A model generated the notes under the pieces. That model searched no databases, had not been told where the DNA came from, and worked only from the letters and a program-made list of their open reading frames with translations. From the NCBI RefSeq assembly GCF_001514065.1, contig NZ_KQ948424.1, positions 124,001 through 188,000 on the forward strand: 64,000 nt of DNA, read 5' to 3'. Each line of letters starts with the position of its first letter. Within the stretch, counting starts at the first letter, position 1. Origin of the DNA: Streptomyces antibioticus (GTDB lineage Bacteria > Actinomycetota > Actinomycetes > Streptomycetales > Streptomycetaceae). Below are positions 27,802 through 36,553 of the stretch, piece by piece. Position numbers and translations under genes: made by a program.

Positions 27802-28899
27802 ATGCCCCCCGTCTTCGCCCACGGCCGCCTCCGCCTCTACCTGCTGAAGCTGCTCGACGAGGCCCCGCGGCACGGCTACGAGGTGATACGGCTGCTGGAG
27901 GAGCGCTTCCAGGGGCTCTACGCGCCCTCGGCCGGCACCGTCTACCCCCGGCTGGCCAAGCTGGAGGCCGAGGGCCTGGTCACCCACACCACCGAGGGCG
28001 GCCGCAAGGTGTACGCCATCACGGACGCGGGCCGCGCCGAGCTGGCCGACCGCAGCGGTGAACTCGCCGACCTGGAGCTGGAGATCCGGGAGTCGGTCGC
28101 GGAGCTCGCCGCCGAGATCCGGGCCGATGTGCGGGGTGCGGCGGGTGATCTGCGGCGCGAGATGCGCGCGGCCGCCTCCGAGGCCCGCCGCGGCGGTGCT
28201 GCCGGCCGCGGGGCGGGCTCCGAACAGGACGGCACCCTCGGGGACTTCGGCGAGTACGCGGACAAGGAGTCGTGGCGCGCGGCCAAGGAGGAGATGCGCC
28301 GCGTCAAGCAGGAGTGGAAGGAGCAGGCCCGGCGGGCCAAGGACGAGAGCAGGCGGGCCCGCGAGGAGGCCCAGCGGGCCCGGCGGCAGGCCAAGGAGGC
28401 ACAGGAGCGGGCGCGGGAGCAGGCGCAGGAGGAGGTGCAGCGGATCGCCCGGCGGGTCCAGGAGCAGGTGCAGGACAACTTCGCGCGGGGCGACTGGCCG
28501 ACGGGGGTGCGTGAGGGGCTGACCGAACTGGCCAAGGAGTTCGGCGAGTTCGGGAAGGACTTCGGCAAGGAGTTCGGGAAGGACTTCGGGAAGGACTTCG
28601 GGTTCGGGCGGGGCGGTGACGCCGGACAGGGACGGAAGTCGGCGAAGTCGGCGTCGGCGCCCGAGTACTCCCAGACCCCGGAGGACTTCCCCGCCGACTA
28701 CGAACCGGCCTGGGCCCACGACCCGGGCACCGGCGAGCCGGCCCGCGACCTGGACCGCCTCCTCGACCGCTTCCGCGACGACATCCGCGACGCGGCCCGC
28801 GACCATGGCGTCACCCAGGACCAACTCCGGGACGCCCGACGCCACTTGTCGACGGCGGCGGCTCACATCGGGGCGCTCCTGAGGACGCGGAGGGACTGA
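27802..28899 (+). CDS. PadR regulator with long coiled-coil extension
   Basis: A 365-residue protein. Residues 1-90 are a PadR winged helix (LLKLLDEAPRHGYEVIRLLEERF; SAGTVYPRLAKLEAEGLV). Residues about 155-245 are a highly charged Arg/Glu/Lys coiled coil. Around residues 248-268 the unit FGK(D/E) repeats five times, encoded by near-identical 12-base units at about 28549-28600. A helical acidic tail ends the protein. Typical PadR proteins have 110-190 residues, so this one is unusually long. It is encoded 1 base after the DUF4097 gene and probably autoregulates the operon through the CGATATATCG element. Confidence 0.88.
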   Translation: MPPVFAHGRLRLYLLKLLDEAPRHGYEVIRLLEERFQGLYAPSAGTVYPRLAKLEAEGLVTHTTEGGRKVYAITDAGRAELADRSGELADLELEIRESVAELAAEIRADVRGAAGDLRREMRAAASEARRGGAAGRGAGSEQDGTLGDFGEYADKESWRAAKEEMRRVKQEWKEQARRAKDESRRAREEAQRARRQAKEAQERAREQAQEEVQRIARRVQEQVQDNFARGDWPTGVREGLTELAKEFGEFGKDFGKEFGKDFGKDFGFGRGGDAGQGRKSAKSASAPEYSQTPEDFPADYEPAWAHDPGTGEPARDLDRLLDRFRDDIRDAARDHGVTQDQLRDARRHLSTAAAHIGALLRTRRD

Positions 28900-28967
28900 G
28901 CAACGGCGGCCGTGCGGCGGCGTCAAGGGGAGTGCCCTCCCAGGCGCCGCCCCGCGCTCCGCCCTCC

Positions 28968-29540
28968 TCAGCCCGCCTTCGCCTCTCCCCCGCCGTAGAG
29001 CACGCGGGCCAGCGCCTCGTACGTGACCCCGTGATCCGCGAGGACCTCGGCCGGGACTCCGGGCCCGGTGGTGAGGGCGAGCAGCAGGTGTTCGTCGCCG
29101 ACGTGGCGGTCCTTGTGGCCGACGGCGACGCGCAGCGCCCGTACGAGCACGTCCTTCGCGCTCCGGCTGAACGGGCGGCGCCCCGACCACCCGGACCACC
29201 GCCCCGCTCCCGTACGGTCACCGGACATCGCGCCGACGCCGTGCGCCTCCTCGACCCGGGCGACGATCTCCGACACGTCGATCCCGAGTCCGGCCAGCGC
29301 CTCGGTGTCGGCCTGGGACAGCCCGCCGCGCCGACGGACCTCGCCCAGCGCCTCCCGTACCGACTCCACCCATCCCGTCCCCCCGACCGAGGCGAGCGCG
29401 AACGACGCCCGGCTGCCCTCCCGGTCGAGCAGTGCGAGGAGCAGGTGCTCGGCGTCGACGGTCTCCGACCCGTGCTGTTCCGCGTGCTCGATCGCACCCG
29501 TCACCACGGCCCGGGCGTCCTTCGTGAACCGCTCGAACAT
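28968..29540 (-). CDS. Clp N-terminal-domain protein (ClpC-N-like)
   Basis: A 190-residue protein made of two Clp-N repeats: MFERFTKDARAVVTGAIEHA with AEHLLLALLDREGS, and FSRSAKDVLVRALRVAVGH with DEHLLLALTTGPG. There is no AAA+ ATPase module, so it cannot unfold proteins itself; it may act as an adaptor or decoy for ClpC or bind hydrophobic substrates. ATG at 29540 follows GGGAGG and overlaps the stop of the upstream HTH gene as TGATG. Confidence 0.88.
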   Translation of the reverse strand: MFERFTKDARAVVTGAIEHAEQHGSETVDAEHLLLALLDREGSRASFALASVGGTGWVESVREALGEVRRRGGLSQADTEALAGLGIDVSEIVARVEEAHGVGAMSGDRTGAGRWSGWSGRRPFSRSAKDVLVRALRVAVGHKDRHVGDEHLLLALTTGPGVPAEVLADHGVTYEALARVLYGGGEAKAG

Positions 29541-29749
29541 CAATGCCTCCCGTACTTCTTGTGCACGGCCTGCCTGGTCACACCGAGTTCCGCGGCGATC
29601 TCCTGCCACGACCAGCCCTGGTTGCGCGCGCTGCGCACCTGCACCGACTCCAGCTGTTCAAGGAGCCGGCGCAGCGCGGCGACGGCCCGCAGGCCGACCC
29701 GGGGGTCGCGGTCGCCCGCCCGTTCGGCGAGATCCGTTGCTTCGGTCAT
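29540..29749 (-). CDS. Small helix-turn-helix regulator
   Basis: A 69-residue protein whose C-terminal half is a helix-turn-helix (WSWQEIAAELGVTRQAVHKKYGRH), preceded by one long dimerising helix (LRAVAALRRLLEQLESVQVRSAR). It is coupled to the Clp-N gene by TGATG, and two copies of a palindrome sit over its promoter, so it probably autoregulates the pair. The promoter places the transcript start at the ATG, so the mRNA should be leaderless. Confidence 0.85.
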   Translation of the reverse strand: MTEATDLAERAGDRDPRVGLRAVAALRRLLEQLESVQVRSARNQGWSWQEIAAELGVTRQAVHKKYGRH

Positions 29750-29751
29750 GG

Positions 29752-29795
29752 TGTCAACTTACGTTGACATCGCCGTGACGTCAACCAAAGTTGAC
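29752..29795 (-). promoter_or_regulatory. Double GTCAAC-N4-GTTGAC operator over a leaderless promoter
   Basis: Two palindromes, TGTCAAC-TTAC-GTTGACA (29752-29769) and GTCAAC-CAAA-GTTGAC (29780-29795), have centres 27 bases apart. On the minus strand TTGACG and TAAGTT are separated by 17 bases, and the -10 ends 6 bases before the ATG at 29749. One palindrome overlaps the -10 and the other the -35, the classic arrangement for repression. Confidence 0.75.
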
Positions 29796-29865
29796 AACCC
29801 GGGCGCGAGAAAGGCGGGCCCGGCATCCGGACCCGCCTCTCGACCGACCGGCCGTGACTCAGGGC

Positions 29866-30831
29866 TCAGGAGTTCGTCAGCACGATCTTGCCGAACTGCT
29901 CCCCCGACGCCAGCCGCTCGAAGCCCTCCCGGGCCCGGTCCAGCGGGAGCTCCTCGTCGATGACCGGGCGGACCCCGGTGGCGGCGCAGAAGGACAGCAG
30001 GTCCTCCAGCTCGTCCTTGGTGCCCATCGTCGAACCCACGACCTTGAGCTCCAGGAAGAAGATCCGGGTCAGCTCCGCATGCGAGGGCCGGTCACCGCTC
30101 GTCGCACCGGAGATGACGAGCGTGCCGCCGGGCTTCAGCGACTTCACCGAGTGCGACCAGGTGGCCGCGCCGACCGTCTCGATGACGGCGTCCACGCGCT
30201 GCGGCAGCCGCGCACCGGACTCCACCGCCTCCACGGCCCCCAGCTCGATCGCCCGCTTGCGCTTGGCCTCGTCCCGGCTGGTGGCGAAGACGCGCAGACC
30301 GGCGGCCTTGCCGAGCACGATCGCGGCCGTGGCGACCCCGCCGCCGGCGCCCTGGACGAGGACCGAATCGCCGGGCCGTACACCGGCGTTGGTGAAGAGC
30401 ATGCGGTACGCCGTCAGCCATGCCGTGGGCAGACAGGCGGCCTCCTCGAAGGAGAGTTCCTTGGGCTTGGGCAGGACGTTCCAGGTCGGCACGGTGACCT
30501 GCTCGGCGAAGGTGCCCTGGTAGCGCTCGGTGAGGATGGAGCGGGGCTCCCTGGGGCCGACGCCGTGGCCGCTCTGGCCGATCACCGAGTGCAGGACGAC
30601 CTCGTTGCCGTCCTCGTCGACACCGGCGGCGTCGCAGCCGAGGATCATCGGCAGCAGGTCTTCCGTGATGCCGACGCCCTTGAGGGACCAGAGGTCGTGG
30701 TGGTTGAGGGAGGCGGCCTTGACGTTGATCACGCTCCAGCCGGAGCGGGCCTCGGGAGCCGGACGCTCCCCCAACTCGAGTCCGGAGAGCGGCTGGTCAC
30801 GGTCGATGCGGGCGGCGTAGGCAGCGAACAT
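29866..30831 (-). CDS. Quinone oxidoreductase-like MDR dehydrogenase
   Basis: A 321-residue NAD(P)H-dependent medium-chain reductase. GroES-like N-domain with SLNHHDLWSLKG and ILGCDAAGVV-like segment; Rossmann domain with VLVQGAGGGVATAAIVLG and SRDEAKRKRAIELGA. The Cys-rich structural zinc loop of alcohol dehydrogenases is absent, placing it with the zinc-free quinone reductase branch. ATG at 30831 begins the conserved N-terminus; the frame extends upstream to 30930 without support. Substrate unknown. Confidence 0.87.
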   Translation of the reverse strand: MFAAYAARIDRDQPLSGLELGERPAPEARSGWSVINVKAASLNHHDLWSLKGVGITEDLLPMILGCDAAGVDEDGNEVVLHSVIGQSGHGVGPREPRSILTERYQGTFAEQVTVPTWNVLPKPKELSFEEAACLPTAWLTAYRMLFTNAGVRPGDSVLVQGAGGGVATAAIVLGKAAGLRVFATSRDEAKRKRAIELGAVEAVESGARLPQRVDAVIETVGAATWSHSVKSLKPGGTLVISGATSGDRPSHAELTRIFFLELKVVGSTMGTKDELEDLLSFCAATGVRPVIDEELPLDRAREGFERLASGEQFGKIVLTNS

Positions 30832-30959
30832 GACCTTGACGATAGGTTCCCGGACGGCTCGGGGGAACCGGAGGGCGCTGTGACACACACCCTCTTGCCA
30901 GGAACCCCACGACCACCCCAACGGCCTCACCGCCGGGTAAAAAGTGACCCACGTGAAAA

Positions 30960-30994
30960 GTGGCCCCGCCCGGCATCAAGCCGGACGGGGCCAC
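30960..30994 (-). terminator. Terminator after the malic enzyme gene
   Basis: A 15-bp stem with one mismatch or G-U pair, GTGGCCCCGCCCGGC (30960-30974) with its partner at 30980-30994, loop of 5 bases. It lies 50-84 bases after the malic enzyme stop on the minus strand. Confidence 0.75.
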
Positions 30995-31042
30995 CTCAGC
31001 GCTCACTCACCTCAGCGCTCACTCACCTCGGCGCTCACTCAC
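30995..31042. repeat. Three tandem 16-bp repeats
   Basis: CTCAGCGCTCACTCAC occurs three times head to tail (30995-31010, 31011-31026, 31027-31042; the third has one change) and a partial fourth unit runs into the malic enzyme stop codon. It fills the 3' untranslated region between the stop and the terminator. Confidence 0.9.
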
Positions 31043-31043
31043 C

Positions 31044-32267
31044 TCAGCGGCGAGCCACACCCTCCGCGCGAGCCGCCGCGGCGACCGCCGCCGTGACCGC
31101 CGGAGCGACCCGCTCGTCGAACGGGGAGGGGATGACGTAGTCGGCGGCGAGGTCGTCGCCGACCACCGAAGCCAGCGCCTCGGCCGCCGCGATCTTCATG
31201 CCCTCGGTGATGCGGGAGGCCCGCACCTGGAGCGCGCCGGCGAAGATGCCGGGGAACGCGAGGACGTTGTTGATCTGGTTCGGGAAGTCCGAGCGACCCG
31301 TGGCCACGACCGCCGCGTACTTGTGCGCGACGTCCGGGTGCACCTCGGGGTTCGGGTTGGCCATGGCGAAGACGAACGCGCCCTCTGCCATGGACGCCAC
31401 CGCCTCCTCCGCGACCGTGCCGCCGGAGACGCCGATGAAGACGTCGGCGCCGGCGAGGGCGTCCTCCAGGGAGCCGGTCAGGCCCGCCTTGTTGGTGAAG
31501 GAGGCCACCTCGCGCTTGACGTCCGTCAGGTCCGCACGACCCGCCGAGATGACGCCCTTGCGGTCGGCCAGCGCCACATCCCCGATGCCGGCCTCGACCA
31601 GCATCTTGGCGATCGCGACACCGGCCGCGCCGGCGCCGGAGATGACCGCGCGGAGCTGACCGATCTCCCGGCCGCTCAGCCGCGCCGCGTTGCGCAGGGC
31701 CGCCAGCGTGACGACGGCGGTGCCGTGCTGGTCGTCGTGGAAGATCGGGATGTCGAGGCGCTCCTGGAGACGCTTCTCGATCTCGAAGCACCGCGGCGCC
31801 GAGATGTCCTCCAGGTTGACCCCGCCGAAGGAGGGAGCGAGGCGGACCACGGTCTCGACGATCTCGTCGACGTCCGTGCAGGCCAGCGCGATCGGCACCG
31901 CGTCCACGCCGCCGAACTGCTTGAAGAGGATGGCCTTGCCTTCCATGACCGGAAGGGAGGCCTCGGGCCCGATGTCACCGAGTCCGAGGACCGCCGTACC
32001 GTCGGTCACGACGGCGACGACGGACGACTTCCACGTGTAGTCGTGGACGAGCTCGGGCTGCTCGGCGATGGCGCTGCACACCTTCGCCACGCCGGGTGTG
32101 TACGCGAGGGACAGGTCGTCCTTGTCGCGGATCGGCACGGTGGCCTGCACTGCCATCTTGCCGCCGCGGTGCAGCGCGAACGCGGGGTCGAAGGAATCGA
32201 GGGGCTCCGCCCCGCTGTCCTGGCCCGTATCGCTGTCGCTGCGAGGATTGACGATCTCCGCTGCCAC
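31044..32267 (-). CDS. Malic enzyme (malate oxidoreductase, decarboxylating)
   Basis: A 407-residue bacterial-type malic enzyme converting malate to pyruvate and CO2. Catalytic-domain motifs are LSLAYTPGVA, DGTAVLGLGDIGPEA and IFHDDQHGTA; the nucleotide fold has SGAGAAGVAIAKML. There is no phosphotransacetylase extension. The GTG at 32267 follows AGGGGT. Position suggests the orthologue of S. coelicolor SCO5261, which I recall as NADP-dependent; the cofactor cannot be read safely from sequence. Anaplerotic or NADPH-supplying role next to central carbon genes. Confidence 0.93.
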   Translation of the reverse strand: MAAEIVNPRSDSDTGQDSGAEPLDSFDPAFALHRGGKMAVQATVPIRDKDDLSLAYTPGVAKVCSAIAEQPELVHDYTWKSSVVAVVTDGTAVLGLGDIGPEASLPVMEGKAILFKQFGGVDAVPIALACTDVDEIVETVVRLAPSFGGVNLEDISAPRCFEIEKRLQERLDIPIFHDDQHGTAVVTLAALRNAARLSGREIGQLRAVISGAGAAGVAIAKMLVEAGIGDVALADRKGVISAGRADLTDVKREVASFTNKAGLTGSLEDALAGADVFIGVSGGTVAEEAVASMAEGAFVFAMANPNPEVHPDVAHKYAAVVATGRSDFPNQINNVLAFPGIFAGALQVRASRITEGMKIAAAEALASVVGDDLAADYVIPSPFDERVAPAVTAAVAAAARAEGVARR

Positions 32268-32884
32268 TGGTTCTACCCCTTAGATATTCATGGTTTGAGG
32301 GTGGCCACTCCTGGTTGAGAAGTGGGCGGGCACCGCGTACGGCCCTGTGTCGGTGATGCGTACGGGCCGTGCACGACGGGCGCGCCGCACACGCGCCCTG
32401 AGCCCCGGATGAGGGGTGTAAAGAACCTTCTTACCGGACGGACGGCACCTGCGACGAGTCCAATACGTGCAAGGTCACATGACGGACCTCGCACATCACA
32501 TATCGGTGACATGAATCATGAACAAATATGGGGACACGTCCTGGACGCCCTCTTGACAGCGGGTCGAGCCGTCGCTCACGCCAGGAGGTCGGCGCTCGCA
32601 TCGTGAGATGCGCCGAAGATCCTCCGGCCGGAAGGAGAGATTCCTGCAAGAGGTGCGGACTTGATGTCCGGCCTGATGCGGTTCGGGGGTCACCCGTTAT
32701 CCGATTTTGACATGGCTGGGCCCCTGAATGGCGCAGTCCGAATGGCAAGATGCCGTAATCACACGAGGTCGCGGCACTCGAAGGCGTGTGCTCTCGTCGA
32801 CCTAGGAAACCAAGGCCCCTGCCGACCCCATCGGCAGAAGCCCGCCCCATCGGCAACTCCACCCATCCGCCGGAGGAACCCACC
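32268..32884. other. Long intergenic region upstream of the ABC operon
   Basis: A 617-base gap between divergent genes, with a relatively AT-rich middle (about 32420-32560). TTGACA occurs at 32707-32712 and near 32553, but no matching -10 element is convincing on the plus strand. CCCCATCGGCA is repeated directly at about 32828 and 32849, just before the GGAGGA ribosome binding site of the binding-protein gene. Short open frames here lack Streptomyces codon bias. A long regulated leader or a small RNA is possible but I see no diagnostic structure. Confidence 0.4.
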
Positions 32885-33847
32885 ATGACCGCAAGCTCCA
32901 CCCGTCGTACGACCGCCGCTCGCTCCCGGCTCGCAGCGGTCGGCTCGATCGCGGTCGCAGGCGCCCTGCTTCTCACCGGCTGCGGTGACCAGACGAACGA
33001 CAGCGGCGGCGGCACGAAGGAGAGCGCGTCCTCCAGCAAGGCGCCGCTCTTCGACAAGCTGCCCGCGGGCATCCAGAAGGCCGGCGTCATCAAGGCCGGC
33101 ACCAACGCCGAGTACGCGCCCATGGAGTACCAGGAGGGCGGCAAGATCGTCGGTGTCGACATCGACATCGCCAACGCCCTGGGCGAGAAGCTCGGCGTGA
33201 AGTTCAACTTCACCTCCGGTTCCTTCGACGGCCTGATCACCGCGCTGAACTCGGGCCGCTACGACCTGGCGATGTCCTCCATGACGGACACCAAGCAGCG
33301 CCAGGAGGGCCTGGACGACAAGGGCAAGAAGCTCGGCCCGGGTGTCGACTTCGTCGACTACTTCAAGGCCGGCACCGCCGTCTACGTCGCCAAGGGCAAC
33401 CCGAAGGGCATCAAGTCCATCGAGGACCTCTGCGGCCAGACCGTCGCCGTACAGCGCGGCACGACGTACGAGGCCGCCCTCCAGGCGCAGTCCAAGGCCT
33501 GTACGAAGGACGGCAAGAAGAAGCTGAACATCGAGTCCTTCGAGAACGACACCGAGGCCCAGACCCGTGTGAAGTCGGGCGGCGCGGTCGCCGGTGTCAA
33601 CGACTACCCGGTCGCCATCGACCTGGCCCGCAAGGCCGACGGCGGCAACGCCTTCGAGGTCGTCGGCGAGCAGGTCGACGCCGGTCCGTTCGGCATCGCC
33701 GTGAACAAGGACAACAAGGAGCTCACCTCCGCGCTGGAGGCCGCCGTCAACGCGATCATCGAGGACGGCACGTACAAGAAGATCCTCGACAAGTGGGGCG
33801 CCCAGTCCGGCGCCATCGACAAGGCCGTGATCAACGGCGGCAAGTGA
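32885..33847 (+). CDS. Amino-acid ABC transporter substrate-binding lipoprotein
   Basis: A 320-residue family-3 solute-binding protein. Signal sequence with lipobox LLTGC places the lipidated Cys at residue 33, followed by a Ser/Gly/Lys linker. The mature domain shows the polar amino-acid binding pattern (IKAGTNAEYAPMEY, GVDIDIANALGEKLGV, DLAMSSMTDTKQRQ). Anchored to the outer face of the membrane, it would deliver an amino acid, probably glutamate or glutamine, to the permease. GGAGGA ribosome binding site; first gene of a three-gene operon. Confidence 0.94.
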   Translation: MTASSTRRTTAARSRLAAVGSIAVAGALLLTGCGDQTNDSGGGTKESASSSKAPLFDKLPAGIQKAGVIKAGTNAEYAPMEYQEGGKIVGVDIDIANALGEKLGVKFNFTSGSFDGLITALNSGRYDLAMSSMTDTKQRQEGLDDKGKKLGPGVDFVDYFKAGTAVYVAKGNPKGIKSIEDLCGQTVAVQRGTTYEAALQAQSKACTKDGKKKLNIESFENDTEAQTRVKSGGAVAGVNDYPVAIDLARKADGGNAFEVVGEQVDAGPFGIAVNKDNKELTSALEAAVNAIIEDGTYKKILDKWGAQSGAIDKAVINGGK

Positions 33848-33878
33848 CGGACCTCAGCACCACTGAAGGGCAGTCACG

Positions 33879-34853
33879 GTGACTGACAAGTTCGAGAAGG
33901 AGCCGGCGGACGCGACGCCGCCGGTCTCCAAGGAGGCCTCCTCCGCCTCCGCCACCTCCGTCGCCCCTGAGGCGATCAAGGCCGTCCCGGTCCGCCACTG
34001 GGGCCGTTACGTCAGCGCGGTTGTCGTGCTGGCGCTCGTCGGCCTGCTGGTCAACGCCTTCGCCACGGCCGACAAGATCCAGTGGTCCGCGGTCGGCGAC
34101 TACGTCTTCGACAAGACGGTTCTCCAGGGCGCCGGCCGCACCCTGCTGATCAGCGTCCTCGCGATGGTCATGGGCGTGGTCCTGGGCGTGATCCTGGCCG
34201 TCATGCGGCTCTCCAAGAACCCGGTGACGAGCTGGGTGGCCTGGGTCTACATCTGGTTCTTCCGCGGGACCCCGGTCTACGTCCAGCTCCTGCTCTGGTT
34301 CAACCTGGCGCTGATCTTCCCCATGCTGAATCTCGGTCCGATCTACAAGGACGAGATGGTCGACGTCATGACCCCGTTCATGGCCGCGCTCCTCGGCCTG
34401 GGCCTGAACGAGGCCGCGTACATGGCGGAGATCTGCCGCGCCGGTCTGCTGGCCGTCGACGAGGGCCAGACCGAGGCCTCGCACGCGCTCGGCATGAGCC
34501 ACGCCAAGACGCTGCGCCGGATCGTGATCCCGCAGGCGATGCGGGTGATCGTGCCGCCGACCGGCAACGAGTTCATCAACATGCTGAAGACCTCGTCGCT
34601 GGTGTACGCGGTGACGTACAACGAACTCCTGCGCGCCACCTCGACGATCGGCTCCACGTCGTACGCCGTCATGGAGATGCTGTTCGTGGCGTGCATCTGG
34701 TACCTGGTCATGACCAGCGTGTTCAGCGTCTTCCAGTTCTATCTGGAGCGGCGCTTCGCCCGCGGCTCGTCCCGGAACCTGCCGCCCACGCCGTGGCAGA
34801 AGATCAGGGTCAACATGATGGCCTTCAGCCGCGAGAGGGGTAGCACGGCATGA
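33879..34853 (+). CDS. Amino-acid ABC transporter permease
   Basis: A 324-residue inner-membrane permease of the HisM/GlnP type. A polar N-terminal tail of about 40 residues precedes a first helix ([18 protein letters not shown]); further helices follow and the ATPase-coupling EAA loop is present ([22 protein letters not shown]). GTG at 33879 with AAGGGCAGTCACG upstream. It overlaps the ATPase gene by ATGA. One permease gene suggests a homodimeric channel. Confidence 0.94.
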   Translation: MTDKFEKEPADATPPVSKEASSASATSVAPEAIKAVPVRHWGRYVSAVVVLALVGLLVNAFATADKIQWSAVGDYVFDKTVLQGAGRTLLISVLAMVMGVVLGVILAVMRLSKNPVTSWVAWVYIWFFRGTPVYVQLLLWFNLALIFPMLNLGPIYKDEMVDVMTPFMAALLGLGLNEAAYMAEICRAGLLAVDEGQTEASHALGMSHAKTLRRIVIPQAMRVIVPPTGNEFINMLKTSSLVYAVTYNELLRATSTIGSTSYAVMEMLFVACIWYLVMTSVFSVFQFYLERRFARGSSRNLPPTPWQKIRVNMMAFSRERGSTA

Positions 34854-35611
34854 CCGCCATGGTGAAGTCCGAGGGCGTGCACAAGTCCTTCGGCCCGGTG
34901 GAAGTCCTCAAGGGCATCGACCTGGAGGTCAAGCAGGGCGAGGTGTTCTGCCTCATCGGCCCCTCCGGCTCCGGCAAGTCGACGTTCCTGCGGTGCATCA
35001 ACCACCTTGAGAAGATCAACGCCGGTCGGCTGTACGTCGACGGCCAGCTCGTGGGCTACCGCCAGAAGGGCGACAAGCTGTACGAGCTCAAGGACAGCGA
35101 GGTCGCCCTCCAGCGCCGGGACATCGGCATGGTGTTCCAGCGGTTCAACCTGTTCCCGCACATGACGGCGCTGGAGAACGTCATGGAGGCGCCGATCCAG
35201 GTCAAGGGCACGAGCAAGTCCCAGGCCCGGGAGCGGGCGGGCGAGCTGCTGGAGCGCGTGGGTCTCGCCGACAAGGCGAAGAACTACCCCTCCCAGCTCT
35301 CCGGCGGCCAGCAGCAGCGCGTCGCCATCGCCCGGGCCCTCGCCATGGACCCGAAGCTGATGCTGTTCGACGAGCCGACCTCGGCCCTCGACCCGGAGCT
35401 GGTCGGTGACGTCCTCGACGTCATGCGCGACCTCGCCGAGTCGGGTATGACGATGGTCGTCGTCACCCACGAGATGGGCTTCGCCCGCGAGGTGGGCGAC
35501 AGCCTGGTCTTCATGGACGGCGGTGTGGTGGTCGAGTCCGGCAACCCGCGCGACGTCCTGACCAACCCGCAGCACGAGCGGACGCAGGCGTTCCTGTCGA
35601 AGGTCCTGTAG
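34850..35611 (+). CDS. Amino-acid ABC transporter ATPase
   Basis: A 253-residue ATPase of the GlnQ/HisP family: Walker A GPSGSGKS (residues 37-44), signature LSGGQ (150-154), Walker B LMLFDE (Asp174-Glu175) and H-loop VVTHEMGF. It energises uptake through the preceding permease. The start codon overlaps the permease stop as ATGA and a strong hairpin follows the gene. Confidence 0.96.
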   Translation: MTAMVKSEGVHKSFGPVEVLKGIDLEVKQGEVFCLIGPSGSGKSTFLRCINHLEKINAGRLYVDGQLVGYRQKGDKLYELKDSEVALQRRDIGMVFQRFNLFPHMTALENVMEAPIQVKGTSKSQARERAGELLERVGLADKAKNYPSQLSGGQQQRVAIARALAMDPKLMLFDEPTSALDPELVGDVLDVMRDLAESGMTMVVVTHEMGFAREVGDSLVFMDGGVVVESGNPRDVLTNPQHERTQAFLSKVL

Positions 35612-35628
35612 CGGGTCGTACGACGACG

Positions 35629-35661
35629 AAGGGGCGGTACGGGAATCCCGTACCGCCCCTT
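35629..35661 (+). terminator. Terminator of the amino-acid ABC operon
   Basis: Perfect 15-bp stem, AAGGGGCGGTACGGG with its complement around AAT, starting 18 bases after the ATPase stop. Its 3' flank TCCTCATCTC is only weakly T-rich. It may also serve the convergent methyltransferase gene. Confidence 0.9.
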
Positions 35662-35692
35662 CCTCATCTCGCCACTTGACCGCGAGATCCCG

Positions 35693-36451
35693 TCACTTGA
35701 CCGCCAGCAGCAACGTGTCCGACGGCGAGCACCACACCGGGCGGGCCTCCCCGAAGCCCTTCTCGCGCAGCACGCGCGCGTGCCAGGCGGCGGAGGGCAT
35801 GTCGCCGTCGGCGTGCTCGCCGTAGATCTCGAAGCGGCGGGCGGTCGGACCGGCGAGGACGGGGTCCTGCGCGGCGACCTGCCACCACTCGGCCCAGTCG
35901 AGGGCGCCGTCGGACTTGGCCTGATCCATGCGGGCGTGGCGCTGGGCGCGCTCGGCCGCGTTGATCCGGGGCGTCGTCTCGTCGATCATGTGGTCCGCGT
36001 TCATGAAGACACCGCCGTCGCGGACGAGTTCCGCGACCTGACCGTAGAGGGCCGCGAGGGGTTCGCTGTGCAGCCAGTGCAGGGCCGTGGCGGTCAGGAC
36101 GGCGTCGTAGGAGTCGTACGGCAGCCGCGTGGGCCAGTCCGGGTCCTTGAGGTCGGCGGTCACGAAGGTGACCCGGTCGTCGCCCGCGAAGGTGCCCTCG
36201 GCGATGGCGAGGAGCGCCGGGTCGAGGTCGACGCCGGTGCTGGTGGCCGCCGGGAACCGGGCGAGCAGCCGGGCCGTGATACTTCCCGTGCCGCACGCGA
36301 GGTCGAGCACGCGCGGCCGGGGTCCGAGGAGGGCCTCGACCATGTCGAGCATGATGCGGAAGCGTTCCTCGCGGTCGGGCATGTACCACTCCTGCTGCCG
36401 GTCCCAGCTCTCCTGCCAGGCCTGCCAGTCGGTTTCGGTACGGGTCGTCAT
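35693..36451 (-). CDS. SAM-dependent class I methyltransferase
   Basis: A 252-residue methyltransferase with motif I VLDLACGTGSITARLL, acidic motif GVDLDPALLAIA, then VTFVTADLKDPDW and a Tam/UbiE-like ALHWLHSEP segment. It probably acts on a small molecule (trans-aconitate-type fold). ATG at 36451 follows AGAGGGGG; a GTG seven codons upstream is in frame. It is divergent from the CGNR gene. Substrate not predictable. Confidence 0.9.
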   Translation of the reverse strand: MTTRTETDWQAWQESWDRQQEWYMPDREERFRIMLDMVEALLGPRPRVLDLACGTGSITARLLARFPAATSTGVDLDPALLAIAEGTFAGDDRVTFVTADLKDPDWPTRLPYDSYDAVLTATALHWLHSEPLAALYGQVAELVRDGGVFMNADHMIDETTPRINAAERAQRHARMDQAKSDGALDWAEWWQVAAQDPVLAGPTARRFEIYGEHADGDMPSAAWHARVLREKGFGEARPVWCSPSDTLLLAVK

Positions 36452-36553
36452 GGGAGCCCCCTCTTCCTGCACGCGCGTAATACCCTGGAAGCACGATCAG
36501 CCATTACCGACCGACCGCACGACGACCATAGAACGCCCCCGTAAGGACTACAA

